Source: Floricoccus tropicus
Lineage (GTDB): Bacteria; Bacillota; Bacilli; Lactobacillales; Streptococcaceae
NCBI RefSeq assembly: GCF_001832905.1
Contig: NZ_MKIR01000026.1
Coordinates: forward strand, 124,001 to 188,000
Direction of reading: 5' to 3'
Length of the DNA stretch: 64,000 nt
A program made the position numbers and the translations under genes. Below, piece by piece: positions 26,684 to 36,752 of the stretch. The notes below the pieces were generated by a model. That model was given only the letters and a program-made list of their open reading frames with translations. It searched no databases and had not been told where the DNA came from. The stretch's first letter is position 1. Every line of letters begins with the position of its first letter.

Positions 26684-27323
26684 CGCTATTTCCTACTCCA
26701 TCATTCAATTTGTTAGCCGGTGGATTAAAAAGTAATTGAGCTTCTTGAATTTCTTCACGGATTTGGCTCATCTCTTCATCCAAAGCATAGGCAATTTTAG
26801 CAGTTTTAGCAATTCTTTCTTTCAATTCTTCCGGAAACTCACCTTGATACTTGTAGTTAAGCGAGTGCTCTATAGTTGCCCAAAAATTCATTGCCAATGT
26901 TCTGATTTGGATTTCAGCTAATATAAGTTTACGTCCATCAATAGTTTCAACAGGATATTCAATAACTACATGATAACTCCTGTAACCACTAGCTTTTTGA
27001 TTTTTAATATAGTCCCTTTCTTGAATTATTTTAAAATCTTTTCGATCCCGTAATAATTCTAGAACTTCTTCAACATCCTCAACAAATTGAACCATTATTC
27101 TGATTCCAGCAATATCTTGCATTTCTTGCTCAAGATTTTCTTTTTTTACACCTCTTAATTTTGCTTTGTTCTTTATGCTCTCAATTGGTTTAACTCTTCC
27201 AGTAACAAATTCGATTGGAGAATGTCTATTTTTCTTCTGAAATTGTTTTCTCATTCCACGAAATTTAACCTTAAGCTCACCAACTGCTTGTACGTATGGA
27301 TCTAAAAATTCTTCCCAATTCAT
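26655..27323 (-). CDS. relQ: Small alarmone synthetase RelQ (GTP pyrophosphokinase)
   Basis: Makes (p)ppGpp from ATP and GDP/GTP in the stringent response. The 222 residues contain KLRGVKKENLEQEMQDIAG and AGIRIMVQF near 90, KASGYRSYHVVIEYP near 120, and AEIQIRTLAMNFWATIEHSL in divided form near 143-163, typical of the RelA_SpoT synthetase domain. There is no hydrolase domain. It is first in the operon with nadK. An EEMSQIREEI helix at the end fits the tetramer-forming tail of RelQ. Confidence 0.94.
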   Translation of the reverse strand: MNWEEFLDPYVQAVGELKVKFRGMRKQFQKKNRHSPIEFVTGRVKPIESIKNKAKLRGVKKENLEQEMQDIAGIRIMVQFVEDVEEVLELLRDRKDFKIIQERDYIKNQKASGYRSYHVVIEYPVETIDGRKLILAEIQIRTLAMNFWATIEHSLNYKYQGEFPEELKERIAKTAKIAYALDEEMSQIREEIQEAQLLFNPPANKLNDGVGNSDDNDEYYRW

Positions 27324-27440
27324 ATCTTTAAAAGGACAAGGTTAACTTTTAAATAGATTGTTTTTTAAAAGACTTGCCACATCTCCTTTTTCACGTTATA
27401 ATCAATAATAATTTTACCACAATTTAGAACGGATTACATT

Positions 27441-28037
27441 ATGACTACCAATTTAGAAATAGAATATAAAACCCTTCTCAGTCTGGATGAATATGATAGA
27501 CTAAAAAAATATTTTAGCCACGTCACTCCAATCAGACAAACTAATCACTATATGGATAGTCACGATTTAATAATGAGAAGCAACCGATTAGCATTACGTA
27601 TCCGCACCTTTGATAACGATGCTGAAATGACATTGAAAGTCCCTCAAACAATCGGAAATATTGAGCATAACGCTGCTTTAACTTTAGAAGAAGCGCATGG
27701 GATGCTTGAGGCAAAAAAAATTAATGATAATCTACCTCAAATTTCTGATATTCTTTCAATCTTAAAAGAACGTGGAATTGACTACGGGAAAATTACAGTT
27801 CTCGGAAGTCTAACTACCATCAGACAAGAGATGGAAACTGATATTGGACTAATGGCGCTAGATAAAAATACTTACTTCGATGCCTGTGACTACGAACTTG
27901 AACTTGAAGTTCAAGATTCAGTAAAAGGAAAAAAGGATTTTAAAAAATTCTTAATTGATAAAAATGTCGAATTTAGATATGCCAAAAGTAAGGTAGTTCG
28001 TTTCCTAAAAATGTTAGATAATAAAACAAAAAATTAA
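27441..28037 (+). CDS. CYTH-domain protein (triphosphate-tunnel enzyme family)
   Basis: A 198-residue cytosolic protein with the CYTH signature EIEYKTLL at 6-13 and alternating charged strands (ALRIRTF, AEMTLKVP, YELELEVQD) that line the triphosphate tunnel. Relatives hydrolyse tri- or polyphosphate or thiamine triphosphate; the substrate here is unknown. It diverges from relQ, as in streptococci. Confidence 0.92.
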   Translation: MTTNLEIEYKTLLSLDEYDRLKKYFSHVTPIRQTNHYMDSHDLIMRSNRLALRIRTFDNDAEMTLKVPQTIGNIEHNAALTLEEAHGMLEAKKINDNLPQISDILSILKERGIDYGKITVLGSLTTIRQEMETDIGLMALDKNTYFDACDYELELEVQDSVKGKKDFKKFLIDKNVEFRYAKSKVVRFLKMLDNKTKN

Positions 28038-28080
28038 AATAATGCCTACTCTAAATAATTTTAGAGTAGGCATTTTAATT
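28037..28080. terminator. Bidirectional terminator
   Basis: AATGCCTACTCTAA pairs with TTAGAGTAGGCATT and has a T-rich tract on both strands. It ends exactly at the stop of the convergent permease gene. Confidence 0.85.
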
Positions 28081-28748
28081 TATTCTAAGACGTTTATATA
28101 TCTATTTAAAGATTTTTCAAGTTTTTTTTGTAAATAGTCAATTCCAATACACAAAAGCCAGTAAATTATTGCGACCATTACATACATGGTCATATAATCA
28201 AAAGTTCTACCACCAACTATTTTAGCTTTTTGGAAAATATCAGGTATTGTAATCATGGCAGCAAGTGACGTCCCCTTAACCAAATCCATTGCCACATTCC
28301 CTAGTGCAGGAATAGATATCCTAAAAGCTTGGGGAATAATAATATATCTTAAGCTTTGAATGAAAGTAAAACCTTGAGAATATGACGCATCCCATTGTTC
28401 AAATGGAACTCCAAGAATTGCCCCTCTATATATTTCGCAAATAAATGCACTGCTACTCAATGTAAAGCATATTATACTCGCAACTAAAGCACTTAGCTGG
28501 ATTGGTAGTCCAAAGTATAACAAGAATAGTAAAACTAATGCAGGTACACCTCTTAAAAATGAAACATAAAATCTCACAAAATATTGTAAAATTTTCGATT
28601 TTGTCATCCCAAAAACAGTTAAAACTAGTCCCAAGACATTACCAAGAAAAAAGCTTGCTACTGAAAGACCGATAGTGTATTTTAATCCTGAAAGTACAAA
28701 AGGTAGAGAGTCAAACATTAGTTTGACATCGATTTTCGGGATATACAT
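28080..28748 (-). CDS. Amino acid ABC transporter permease (locus without ATPase)
   Basis: A 222-residue membrane protein with five or so helices and the permease motif SYSQGFTFIQSLRYIIIPQ near 143-161. The start codon abuts the stop of the upstream receptor gene. No ATP-binding gene is present in this unit, so it must use one encoded elsewhere. Confidence 0.92.
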   Translation of the reverse strand: MYIPKIDVKLMFDSLPFVLSGLKYTIGLSVASFFLGNVLGLVLTVFGMTKSKILQYFVRFYVSFLRGVPALVLLFLLYFGLPIQLSALVASIICFTLSSSAFICEIYRGAILGVPFEQWDASYSQGFTFIQSLRYIIIPQAFRISIPALGNVAMDLVKGTSLAAMITIPDIFQKAKIVGGRTFDYMTMYVMVAIIYWLLCIGIDYLQKKLEKSLNRYINVLE

Positions 28749-29590
28749 TATTTACTGTCTACTGTTTCAATTTTTTTATCTGATTTCACCGATACATCTT
28801 CACCAAAATATGTATTGGATATCTTAGCTAAAGTTCCATCCTTCTTCATCTCTTCTAAAGTTGAATCAACTTTTTCTCTTAATTTATCACTTTCTTTTTT
28901 AAATAGAAAACCTGATTCACTTGGATCAAAGTATAGACCATCTAAAATTTTTACTGGAATATTTGGTAGGGCACCTACTGACATTTTTTGTAAATAATAG
29001 TCATTAATGATAACATCTGTTCTTCCATTTGCCACATCAGTTAAATATTGATCATTTGTCGCATTATCATAAGTAACAGGAATAGCTCCCATCTTTTCAG
29101 CAAATTTCATGTAACTAGTATTAGGTTCACCAGCAGCTTTCTTACCTTTTAAATCATCTAAAGAATGGATACCTGAATCGTCGCTTTTTCTAACAATTAA
29201 GCTAGTAAATGAATATTTTATTGGAGTTGATAATGAAAATTTCTTCTTTCTATCTTCAGCAGTTAGACCGAAATCATTTGCTGCAAAATCTGTTTCTCCT
29301 TTATCAAGAGAAGCAATTTGGCCATCGACATTGTATTCTTTGAATTCAATTTTTAGATCTAAACGTTTTGCAACTTCTTTGGCTATATCAACATCATACC
29401 CAACTAGTTCATTTTTATCATTATAATATGATGAGGGAAACAATGTTCCAGATGTGGCTACAGTTAAGATTTTTTTCTCTTCAACTTTAGATAAGCTAGG
29501 ATCTCCGCTCTCTTTTGTTTTAGCTCCACAAGCAACTAAAAATACCGTTGCAAAAGCAACAACAAACAATTTATATATGTTTTTCTTCAT
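28748..29590 (-). CDS. Amino acid ABC transporter substrate-binding lipoprotein (second)
   Basis: A 280-residue family 3 receptor with lipobox LVAC at about 18-21. GYDVDIAKEVAKRL, FAANDFGLTAEDRKKKF and PSESGFLFKKES follow the family pattern. It is first in a two-gene unit with a permease. Substrate unknown. Confidence 0.92.
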   Translation of the reverse strand: MKKNIYKLFVVAFATVFLVACGAKTKESGDPSLSKVEEKKILTVATSGTLFPSSYYNDKNELVGYDVDIAKEVAKRLDLKIEFKEYNVDGQIASLDKGETDFAANDFGLTAEDRKKKFSLSTPIKYSFTSLIVRKSDDSGIHSLDDLKGKKAAGEPNTSYMKFAEKMGAIPVTYDNATNDQYLTDVANGRTDVIINDYYLQKMSVGALPNIPVKILDGLYFDPSESGFLFKKESDKLREKVDSTLEEMKKDGTLAKISNTYFGEDVSVKSDKKIETVDSK

Positions 29591-29696
29591 AATATTTTTC
29601 CTATCCTTAATATTTTTTATAGTGTAAGCAATTACATTACAAACCGATATTATAGCAAAAATATTGAATTATTGCTTACATTTTGTTTCACAAATT

Positions 29697-29730
29697 CACA
29701 AAAAAACTACTCTCGCAAGAGTAGCTTTTT
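29697..29730 (-). terminator. ptsHI terminator
   Basis: GCTACTCT and AGAGTAG arms around a short loop, followed by T6 or more on the minus strand. Confidence 0.85.
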
Positions 29731-29737
29731 TACTTTA

Positions 29738-31474
29738 TTATTGAATTTCTGGAACATACTCATTTACTAAAGCAACAACTTCTTCCATTGTAGAAGTTTC
29801 TGTAAGAGCTTTATTAGCAAGCTCTTCCATTTGTTTAGTATCAAGTTTCTTCATAAGGCTACGTGTTTTAAGAACAGATGTAGCACTCATTGAGAATTCA
29901 TCTAATCCCATACCAACTAATAATGGTACTGCGATTTGATCTCCAGCCATTTCTCCACACATTCCAGCCCACTTACCTTCAGCATGTGCTGCTTTAATTA
30001 CGTTATTTATTAAACGCAAGATTGATGGGTTGTATGGTTGGTAAAGGTATGAAACTTGTTCGTTCATACGGTCAGCAGCCATTGTATATTGAATAAGGTC
30101 ATTTGTACCAATTGAGAAGAAGTCAACTTCTTTAGCAAATTGGTCTGCAAGCATTGCTGCTGCAGGGATTTCAATCATAATACCAACTTGAATGTCGTCA
30201 GCAACTGAAACACCTTCGTTTAAAAGATTAGCTTTTTCTTCATCAAATACTTTTTTCGCTGCGCGGAACTCAGTAAGAAGAGCAACCATTGGGAACATGA
30301 TACGTAATTTACCATGAACAGATGCACGTAATAGAGCACGAATTTGTGTACGGAACATTCCATCACCTTTTTCAGATAATGAAATACGTAATGCACGATA
30401 TCCCAAGAATGGGTTCATTTCTTTTGGAAGATCAAAGTAAGGAAGTTCCTTATCTCCACCGATATCCATAGTACGAACTACTACTGGTTTACCATTCATT
30501 CCTTCTAGAACTGCTTTATAAGCTTCATACTGCTCATCTTCAGTTGGGAAGTCTTGAGAATCCATATATAAGAATTCTGTACGGTAAAGACCAATTGCTT
30601 CTGCACCATTATCATTTGCTCCAACAACATCTTTTGGAGTACCGATATTTGCTGCAAGTTCAAAATGTTTTCCATCAGCAGTTTCAGTCTTAGCATCTTT
30701 TAATTGTTCCCACTCAGCTTTAAGAGCTTTGTAAGCTTCTCCTGCTTTATGGAATTCTTCTTGAGTTTCTTCAGAAGGTTCAATTACTACTTCACCAGTA
30801 ATTCCGTTTACTGCAAGCAGTTGACCATCTTTTACTAACTCAGTAATATTATTTGTTCCAAGTACTGCTGGAATTTCAAGTGTTCTAGCCATAATAGCTG
30901 AATGGCTTGTACGTCCACCAATATTTGTAATAAATGCTTTTACAAATTTACGATCTAATTGAGCTGTATCTGAAGGAGTTAAGTCATGAGCAATCACAAC
31001 AACTTCTTCATTAATCATTGCTGGACTAGGAAGTTTAACTCCTAGAAGATTTGCAAGAACACGTTTAGCTACGTCGCGAATGTCAGCTGCTCTTTCTTGC
31101 ATATAAGGATTATCATCCATATTTTCAAAAAGAGTAATGAACATATCTGTAACTTCTTTAAGAGCATGTTCAGCATTGGTTTTTTTAGCACGAATAGTTT
31201 CTTTAATTTGACCAATCATTTCTGGGTCTGAAAGAACCATTAAGTGAGCATCAAAAACTGATGCAGCTTCTTCTCCAAGGCTTGACACTGCTTTGTCACG
31301 GATAGCTTGAAGCTCGCCTTGACTTGCAGCTAATGCTGCGTCTAGACGAGCTTCTTCGTTGTCAGTATTTTCGACAGTAACTGTCTCAAATGACAAATCC
31401 GGTTGAACAAGCAGATATGCCTTAGCTACCGCAACACCATCGCTGGCTGCAATACCTTTAAGCACTTCTGACAT
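29738..31474 (-). CDS. ptsI: PTS Enzyme I
   Basis: Takes phosphate from phosphoenolpyruvate and passes it to HPr, the first step of all PTS sugar uptake. The 578 residues contain the phosphorylated His in [12 protein letters not shown] near 186-197, and the PEP-binding barrel with [10 protein letters not shown] near 294 and MCGEMAGD near 500. The ATG overlaps the ptsH stop by one base. Confidence 0.97.
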   Translation of the reverse strand: MSEVLKGIAASDGVAVAKAYLLVQPDLSFETVTVENTDNEEARLDAALAASQGELQAIRDKAVSSLGEEAASVFDAHLMVLSDPEMIGQIKETIRAKKTNAEHALKEVTDMFITLFENMDDNPYMQERAADIRDVAKRVLANLLGVKLPSPAMINEEVVVIAHDLTPSDTAQLDRKFVKAFITNIGGRTSHSAIMARTLEIPAVLGTNNITELVKDGQLLAVNGITGEVVIEPSEETQEEFHKAGEAYKALKAEWEQLKDAKTETADGKHFELAANIGTPKDVVGANDNGAEAIGLYRTEFLYMDSQDFPTEDEQYEAYKAVLEGMNGKPVVVRTMDIGGDKELPYFDLPKEMNPFLGYRALRISLSEKGDGMFRTQIRALLRASVHGKLRIMFPMVALLTEFRAAKKVFDEEKANLLNEGVSVADDIQVGIMIEIPAAAMLADQFAKEVDFFSIGTNDLIQYTMAADRMNEQVSYLYQPYNPSILRLINNVIKAAHAEGKWAGMCGEMAGDQIAVPLLVGMGLDEFSMSATSVLKTRSLMKKLDTKQMEELANKALTETSTMEEVVALVNEYVPEIQ

Positions 31475-31740
31475 TATTCAGCTAGACCTTCTTTCTCCAT
31501 TGTTTCAGTGATAGCAGCGATTGCGTCGTCTGCATCAGCACCTTCAGCAGTGATAGTAACGTCAGCACCTTGACCAACACCTAGGCTCATTACACCCATG
31601 ATTGATTTAAGGTTAACTGCTTTACCTTTATAGTCTAAGTTGATATCGCTAGTGAATTTGCTAGCTGTTTGAACTAGTAAAGTCGCTGGACGAGCGTGAA
31701 TTCCTGTTTCTGCTACAATGTGAAAATCTTTAGATGCCAT
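31474..31740 (-). CDS. ptsH: Phosphocarrier protein HPr
   Basis: An 88-residue PTS phosphocarrier. His15 is in [12 protein letters not shown] (phosphorylated by Enzyme I) and Ser46 in [12 protein letters not shown] (target of HprK, encoded at 61050). The ATG at 31740 gives the standard length and has GGAG upstream; the longer ORF start adds 16 unsupported residues. It is first in the ptsHI operon. Confidence 0.97.
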   Translation of the reverse strand: MASKDFHIVAETGIHARPATLLVQTASKFTSDINLDYKGKAVNLKSIMGVMSLGVGQGADVTITAEGADADDAIAAITETMEKEGLAE

Positions 31741-31823
31741 TTTGCATTCTCCTTTGAATTGTTTATATTGATTTCTGAAAAAATTCATGATTTTTTCATA
31801 TAGGGTAACCCCTTACAAAGAAA

Positions 31824-31852
31824 ATTCTATCATAAACTGATATAATTTGCAA
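31824..31852 (-). promoter_or_regulatory. ptsH promoter
   Basis: TTGCAA and TAGAAT are separated by exactly 17 bases on the minus strand. The leader holds the palindrome-like GGGGTTACCC near 31801-31813. Confidence 0.78.
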
Positions 31853-31861
31853 TCGTTTACT
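31848..31861 (-). promoter_or_regulatory. cre-like site over the ptsH -35
   Basis: AGTAAACGATTGCA matches the cre consensus TGNAANCGNWNNCA except at the first base, and overlaps the -35. CcpA control of ptsHI is known in lactococci. Confidence 0.6.
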
Positions 31862-31878
31862 GTCATATAATTGGTAAG

Positions 31879-31907
31879 AAAAAAAGCAGATTAAACTAAT
31901 CTACTTT
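31879..31907 (-). terminator. Terminator built into the end of the DAHP synthase gene
   Basis: AGTAGATT and AATCTGCT arms around AGTTT, followed by T7 on the minus strand. The 5' arm lies on the last codons and stop of the gene. Confidence 0.8.
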
Positions 31908-32933
31908 GCTTTCGTTTTCAAAAATTTCCATTACTAAAGCCTCTGTCTTATCCCATCCAAGGCAAGGATCCGTAACTGATTTTCCATAGACTTCAGGATG
32001 ATCTTGTCGACCATCTTCAATGTAACTTTCAATCATAAATCCACGAACTGATTTTCTTATTTTTTCATTCCAATCACGATTGATCAATGTTTGACGAACT
32101 ATTCTAATTTGCTCCATAAATTGCTTACCACTGTTATCGTGATTTGTATCAATTACAATAAATGGATTCTTTAAGTTCATTTTGTCATAGATATCTATAG
32201 TATGTAGAAGGTTATCGTAGTAGTAATTAGGTACATAACGACCATCTTCCTTTAGTCCACCACGTAAAATAACGTGGGCTAATGGATTTCCTGAAGTTTT
32301 AACCTCAGTCCCTGAAAATAGAAATTCTTGAGGATGTTGGGCTGCATAGATACCATTGAACATTACTTTAAGATTACCACTTGTCGGATTTTTTAGACCA
32401 GTTGGTGCATCTATTCCACTTGCCACAAATCTATGTTGTTGGTTTTCAACACTTCGAGCACCAATTGCATGATAGCTTACCAAATCATCAATCAATGATA
32501 AATTTTCTGGGTATAACATTTCATCAGCAGTTGTTAGACCTGTTTGAGTGATAACTTTATAATGTAAATCACGAACTGCCTTTATACCATTTATTAAATT
32601 TGGAAGAGCATTAATATTGGGTTGATGAATTAATCCCTTATATCCATCTCCATTAGTTCTAGGTTTAGCCGTATAAACTCGCATTACCATAAAGATTTTA
32701 TCTTTAACTTTTTCTTGTAATTTAGCTAAGCGATGTGCATAATCTAACACTGCTTCTTCATTATCACTTGAACATGGACCAATTATTAAAAGTAATCTAT
32801 CATCTTCACCTTTAATTATAGCTTCTAGTTCTTTATCTCTTTGTAGCTTCTTTTCTAACTCTTGCCCTTTTAACTTACCAAGATTTTTTACTTCTTTCAT
32901 ATCTATCTTGGGACTTGTAACTTCAAACGTCAT
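31896..32933 (-). CDS. DAHP synthase (3-deoxy-7-phosphoheptulonate synthase), copy 1
   Basis: First step of aromatic amino acid synthesis: PEP plus erythrose-4-phosphate gives DAHP. A 345-residue AroF/AroG-type (class I alpha) enzyme with LLIIGPCSSD near 48, VYTAKPRTNGDGYKGL near 87 and GARSVENQQHRFVASG near 158. It is clearly paralogous to the adjacent copy over its whole length. Each copy has its own terminator. The feedback amino acid of each copy cannot be told from sequence alone. Confidence 0.95.
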   Translation of the reverse strand: MTFEVTSPKIDMKEVKNLGKLKGQELEKKLQRDKELEAIIKGEDDRLLLIIGPCSSDNEEAVLDYAHRLAKLQEKVKDKIFMVMRVYTAKPRTNGDGYKGLIHQPNINALPNLINGIKAVRDLHYKVITQTGLTTADEMLYPENLSLIDDLVSYHAIGARSVENQQHRFVASGIDAPTGLKNPTSGNLKVMFNGIYAAQHPQEFLFSGTEVKTSGNPLAHVILRGGLKEDGRYVPNYYYDNLLHTIDIYDKMNLKNPFIVIDTNHDNSGKQFMEQIRIVRQTLINRDWNEKIRKSVRGFMIESYIEDGRQDHPEVYGKSVTDPCLGWDKTEALVMEIFENESKVD

Positions 32934-32962
32934 AATATATATAAATTCCTCATTCTAAAAAA

Positions 32963-32994
32963 TATTAAAGTAGTACAAATAATGTACTACTTTC
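32963..32994 (-). terminator. Terminator of DAHP synthase copy 2
   Basis: AAAGTAGTACA pairs with TGTACTACTTT around a short loop, with T-rich sequence after it on the minus strand. Confidence 0.8.
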
Positions 32995-32998
32995 TTCA

Positions 32999-34039
32999 CT
33001 ATTTTACCAGATTATTTTCATGTTCAAAAATTTCTAGTACTAAATCTTCTGTTTTTTCCCATCCAAGACATGGATCAGTGATTGATTTACCATATGTATC
33101 AGGATGATCTTGACGTCCGTCTTCAATATATGATTCAATCATAAATCCACGAACATATTTATTTATCTTTTCATTCCATTCACGATTAATTAACGTTTGT
33201 CGAACAATTCTAATTTGTTCCATATATCTTTTACCACTATTATCGTGGTTAGTATCTATCATAATAAATGGATTTTTTAAATTTGATGATTCATACATTT
33301 CAATGGCATGTAATAAATTATCATAATAGTAATTTGGAACATATCTTCCATCTTCTTTTAATCCGCCACGTAATATTGCATGTGCTAATGGATTACCAGA
33401 AGTCTTCACTTCTGAACTTGAATATAAAAATTCTTGAGAATGTTGAGCTGCATAGATACCGTTAAACATCACCTTAAGATTACCACTTGTCGGATTTTTC
33501 ATCCCAGTTGGCATATCAATTCCACTTGCTACAAATCGGTGTTGTTGATTTTCGACACTACGAGCTCCTATTGCAATGTAACTTACCAAATCGTCCACCA
33601 ATGGTAGGTTTTCTGGATATAGCATTTCATCAGCAGTTGTCAAGCCTGTCTCTGTAATGACTCGATAGTGAAGGTCACGTACTGCCTTAATACCATTAAT
33701 CAAATTTGGCAATCCTTCAACATCAGGCTGATGTATTAATCCTTTATACCCGTCACCGTTTGTTCTTGGTTTAGCAGTATATACTCGCATTACAATGAAT
33801 ATTTTTTCCTTAACTTTTTCTTGTAAGGCCGCTAATCTATTTGCATAATCAAGAACTGCTTCTTCATTATCACTAGAACAAGGTCCAATAACAAGTAGTA
33901 TACGATTATCTTCACCCTTAATGATAGCTTCTAACTCTTTATCTCTCTGATTTTTTCTTTCTAAAGCTTCTCCTGTTAACTTACCAAGATCCTTAACCTT
34001 CTCCACATCAATTTTTGGACTAATAATTTCAAATGTCAT
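32999..34039 (-). CDS. DAHP synthase, copy 2
   Basis: A 346-residue paralogue of copy 1 with the same active-site blocks (LLVIGPCSSD, PRTNGDGYKGL, GARSVENQQHRFVASG). Differences concentrate in surface segments and near the N-terminus (KVKDLGKLTGEALERKNQ). Tandem copies beside secA are a recurrent streptococcal arrangement, and usually differ in which aromatic amino acid inhibits them. Confidence 0.95.
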   Translation of the reverse strand: MTFEIISPKIDVEKVKDLGKLTGEALERKNQRDKELEAIIKGEDNRILLVIGPCSSDNEEAVLDYANRLAALQEKVKEKIFIVMRVYTAKPRTNGDGYKGLIHQPDVEGLPNLINGIKAVRDLHYRVITETGLTTADEMLYPENLPLVDDLVSYIAIGARSVENQQHRFVASGIDMPTGMKNPTSGNLKVMFNGIYAAQHSQEFLYSSSEVKTSGNPLAHAILRGGLKEDGRYVPNYYYDNLLHAIEMYESSNLKNPFIMIDTNHDNSGKRYMEQIRIVRQTLINREWNEKINKYVRGFMIESYIEDGRQDHPDTYGKSITDPCLGWEKTEDLVLEIFEHENNLVK

Positions 34040-34063
34040 AATATTCTAAACCCTTCACTTATA

Positions 34064-34094
34064 TATAAAGTAGTGTAATTAATTACACTACTTT
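34064..34094 (-). terminator. secA terminator
   Basis: AAAGTAGTGTAATT pairs with AATTACACTACTTT, a near-perfect palindrome. The outer stem AAAGTAGT is shared with the terminator at 32963-32994. Confidence 0.8.
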
Positions 34095-34115
34095 AGCTTC
34101 TTATTCAATTATAGT

Positions 34116-36668
34116 TTATAAATTTTTTCCATGGCAGTTTTTAAATTTCTTACCACTTCCACAAGGACAAGGATCATTTCTCTTGACCTGTGAAAAGTCA
34201 ATTCCTTCTGCTCTCAATGCATCCTTATCACTAGCAACTTTATCATCTACAAGCATGTTTTCTTGTGATGCTGTCATAACTACATTTGGAGATACTGGAC
34301 GTGGGGCTTCTTGATGAATTTGCGCTTTCATCATCAGACGAGTCACATCGAATTCAATTGAACCAATCATGTCATTAAACATTGTAAAGCTCTCTGATTG
34401 ATACTCAACTAAAGGATTATTCTGTGCATATCCTCGTAAACCAACTGATTGTCTCATTTGGTCTAAAGCATCAATATGATCAGCCCACTTGCTATCAACT
34501 ACACGTAAAATTACAGCCTTTTGGAATCTTAATCTTTGTTCATCATCAGCAAGTTTAGACATTTGATTTTCATAATGTTCACGAACTTTAGCATAAAGAT
34601 AATCCGTTACTTGCTCTGGAGTTTTACCTTCTAAATCTGCACGAGTTATTGAATCTTCAGGAAGAAGAGAGGCTTTTGTAAACTCATAAAGATCATTGAT
34701 AGAATCTTTAGATAAAGTATTTCCGCCTTGTGTTTGTGTAGCAACTTCTCTTTCAATTGTTCGTTTAAACATTCCAAGAAGAGTCGACGTTAAATCTTTC
34801 GTTGCAGTCATCACTTCTTTACGTTGCTTATAAATAATCTCACGTTGCTCACGCATTACATCATCATATTGAAGTACTTGCTTACGTGAATCATAGTTAT
34901 TACCTTCAACACGTTTTTGGCTTGATTCAACTTGACGAGTGATTAGACGTGATTCAATGATAGCATCTTCATCAGCCAAGTTCATACTTTCGAGGAAAGC
35001 ACTTACTCGCTCACTACCAAAACGCTTCATCAGTTCATCTTCTAGCGATAGATAGAATCTTGATTCACCCGGATCTCCTTGACGACCTGAACGACCACGT
35101 AACTGATTATCAATACGACGAGACTCATGACGTTCAGTACCAATTACAGCAAGTCCGCCACGTTCAACAACACCTGCACCAAGTTTGATATCTGTACCAC
35201 GACCAGCCATATTTGTCGCAATAGTAACTGCTCCCATTTGGCCTGCATTCATGATGATTTCAGCTTCTTTAAAGTGATTTTTTGCATTAAGAACTTCGTG
35301 AGGAATACCAGCCTGAGTTAGACGGTTTGAAATAATTTCACTCGTTTCAACACCAACAGTACCAATAAGAATGGGTTGGCCTTTTTCGTGACGTTCTTTA
35401 ACATCCTCTACAACAGCATTATATTTAGATTGAAGAGTTGGGTATAAAAGGTCATTATGGTCAATACGTTTGATAGGCTTATTTGTAGGAATTGGGATAA
35501 TCTGCATATTATAGATTTCTCTAAATTCATCAGCTTCAGTTTTTGCAGTACCAGTCATCCCTGCCAATTTTTTATACATGCGGAAGAAGTTTTGATAAGT
35601 AATTGAAGCCATTGTCTTAGATTCATCTTGAACAGGTACACCTTCTTTAGCTTCAATAGCTTGGTGAAGTCCATCTGAATAACGACGGCCTTCCATGGCA
35701 CGACCTGTAAATTGGTCAACTATAAGAACTTCTTGATTTTCATCAACCATGTAATCTAAATCTAGTATCATTATGAAGTTTGCTCTTAATGCATTATCAA
35801 TATAATGAGTGAGTGCCGCATTTTCAAGATCATACAGATTATCTAAGGCAAAATATGACTCTGCCTTATCAATCCCACTCTCAGTAAGAGAAATAGTTTT
35901 TGATTGTAAATCGATAATGTAGTCTTCATCAGCTAATGATTTCACGAACATATCAGCTCTTGCATAAAGAGCACTAGAGCCTTCAGATTGTCCTGAAATA
36001 ATTAAAGGTGTTCTGGCTTCATCAATAAGAATTGAATCGACCTCATCAACAAGAGCAAAATTCAAATCACGTTGAACTAATTCTTCTGTCTGTGTAACCA
36101 TATTATCACGAAGATAATCAAATCCTAATTCTGAGTTTGTTGAATAAGTGATATCACAGTTATATGCTTCTCTCTTTTCTTCAGGTGATTTTGCATTCAA
36201 GTTAATACCAACTGAGAGTCCTAACCAGTTGTATAACTCACCCATTTCAGTTGCATCACGAGTTGATAAATATTCATTTACTGTTACTACATGCACACCT
36301 TCACCACTAATTGCATTAAGATATACAGGCATTGTTGCAGTAAGGGTTTTACCTTCCCCTGTTCTCATCTCTGGTACATCACCATTATGAAGAACTATTC
36401 CCCCCATAATTTGAACATGATATGGATAAAGACCTAAAACACGTTTTGCTCCTTCACGAACAACAGCAAAAGCTTCGGGTAAAAGTTCGTCTAAAGTTTC
36501 ACCATTCTGGTATCGTTGCTTAAACTCTGGTGTCTTCGCCTTTAATTCTTCATCAGTCAAAGCAGCCATTGCATCAGCATATTTTTCAACTTCGTTAGCT
36601 TGCTTATCTAGTCTTTTTATTTCACGCTTATCATTCTCAATAAGTTTTCTTACAATATTATTAGCCAT
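34116..36668 (-). CDS. secA: Preprotein translocase ATPase SecA
   Basis: Drives protein export through SecYEG. The 850-residue length is usual for Firmicutes. Walker [15 protein letters not shown] is near 103, [14 protein letters not shown] near 209, GRGTDIKLG near 490 and [13 protein letters not shown] near 518. The C-terminal zinc motif is [19 protein letters not shown] precedes the ATG. Confidence 0.98.
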   Translation of the reverse strand: MANNIVRKLIENDKREIKRLDKQANEVEKYADAMAALTDEELKAKTPEFKQRYQNGETLDELLPEAFAVVREGAKRVLGLYPYHVQIMGGIVLHNGDVPEMRTGEGKTLTATMPVYLNAISGEGVHVVTVNEYLSTRDATEMGELYNWLGLSVGINLNAKSPEEKREAYNCDITYSTNSELGFDYLRDNMVTQTEELVQRDLNFALVDEVDSILIDEARTPLIISGQSEGSSALYARADMFVKSLADEDYIIDLQSKTISLTESGIDKAESYFALDNLYDLENAALTHYIDNALRANFIMILDLDYMVDENQEVLIVDQFTGRAMEGRRYSDGLHQAIEAKEGVPVQDESKTMASITYQNFFRMYKKLAGMTGTAKTEADEFREIYNMQIIPIPTNKPIKRIDHNDLLYPTLQSKYNAVVEDVKERHEKGQPILIGTVGVETSEIISNRLTQAGIPHEVLNAKNHFKEAEIIMNAGQMGAVTIATNMAGRGTDIKLGAGVVERGGLAVIGTERHESRRIDNQLRGRSGRQGDPGESRFYLSLEDELMKRFGSERVSAFLESMNLADEDAIIESRLITRQVESSQKRVEGNNYDSRKQVLQYDDVMREQREIIYKQRKEVMTATKDLTSTLLGMFKRTIEREVATQTQGGNTLSKDSINDLYEFTKASLLPEDSITRADLEGKTPEQVTDYLYAKVREHYENQMSKLADDEQRLRFQKAVILRVVDSKWADHIDALDQMRQSVGLRGYAQNNPLVEYQSESFTMFNDMIGSIEFDVTRLMMKAQIHQEAPRPVSPNVVMTASQENMLVDDKVASDKDALRAEGIDFSQVKRNDPCPCGSGKKFKNCHGKNL

Positions 36669-36752
36669 TTTCTCTCCTAGTGTATAATACTCGTGCCATT
36701 ATAACATTTTCATAGTTGTTTTTCAATCTATCAAAAAGACTAGAATTAATTT

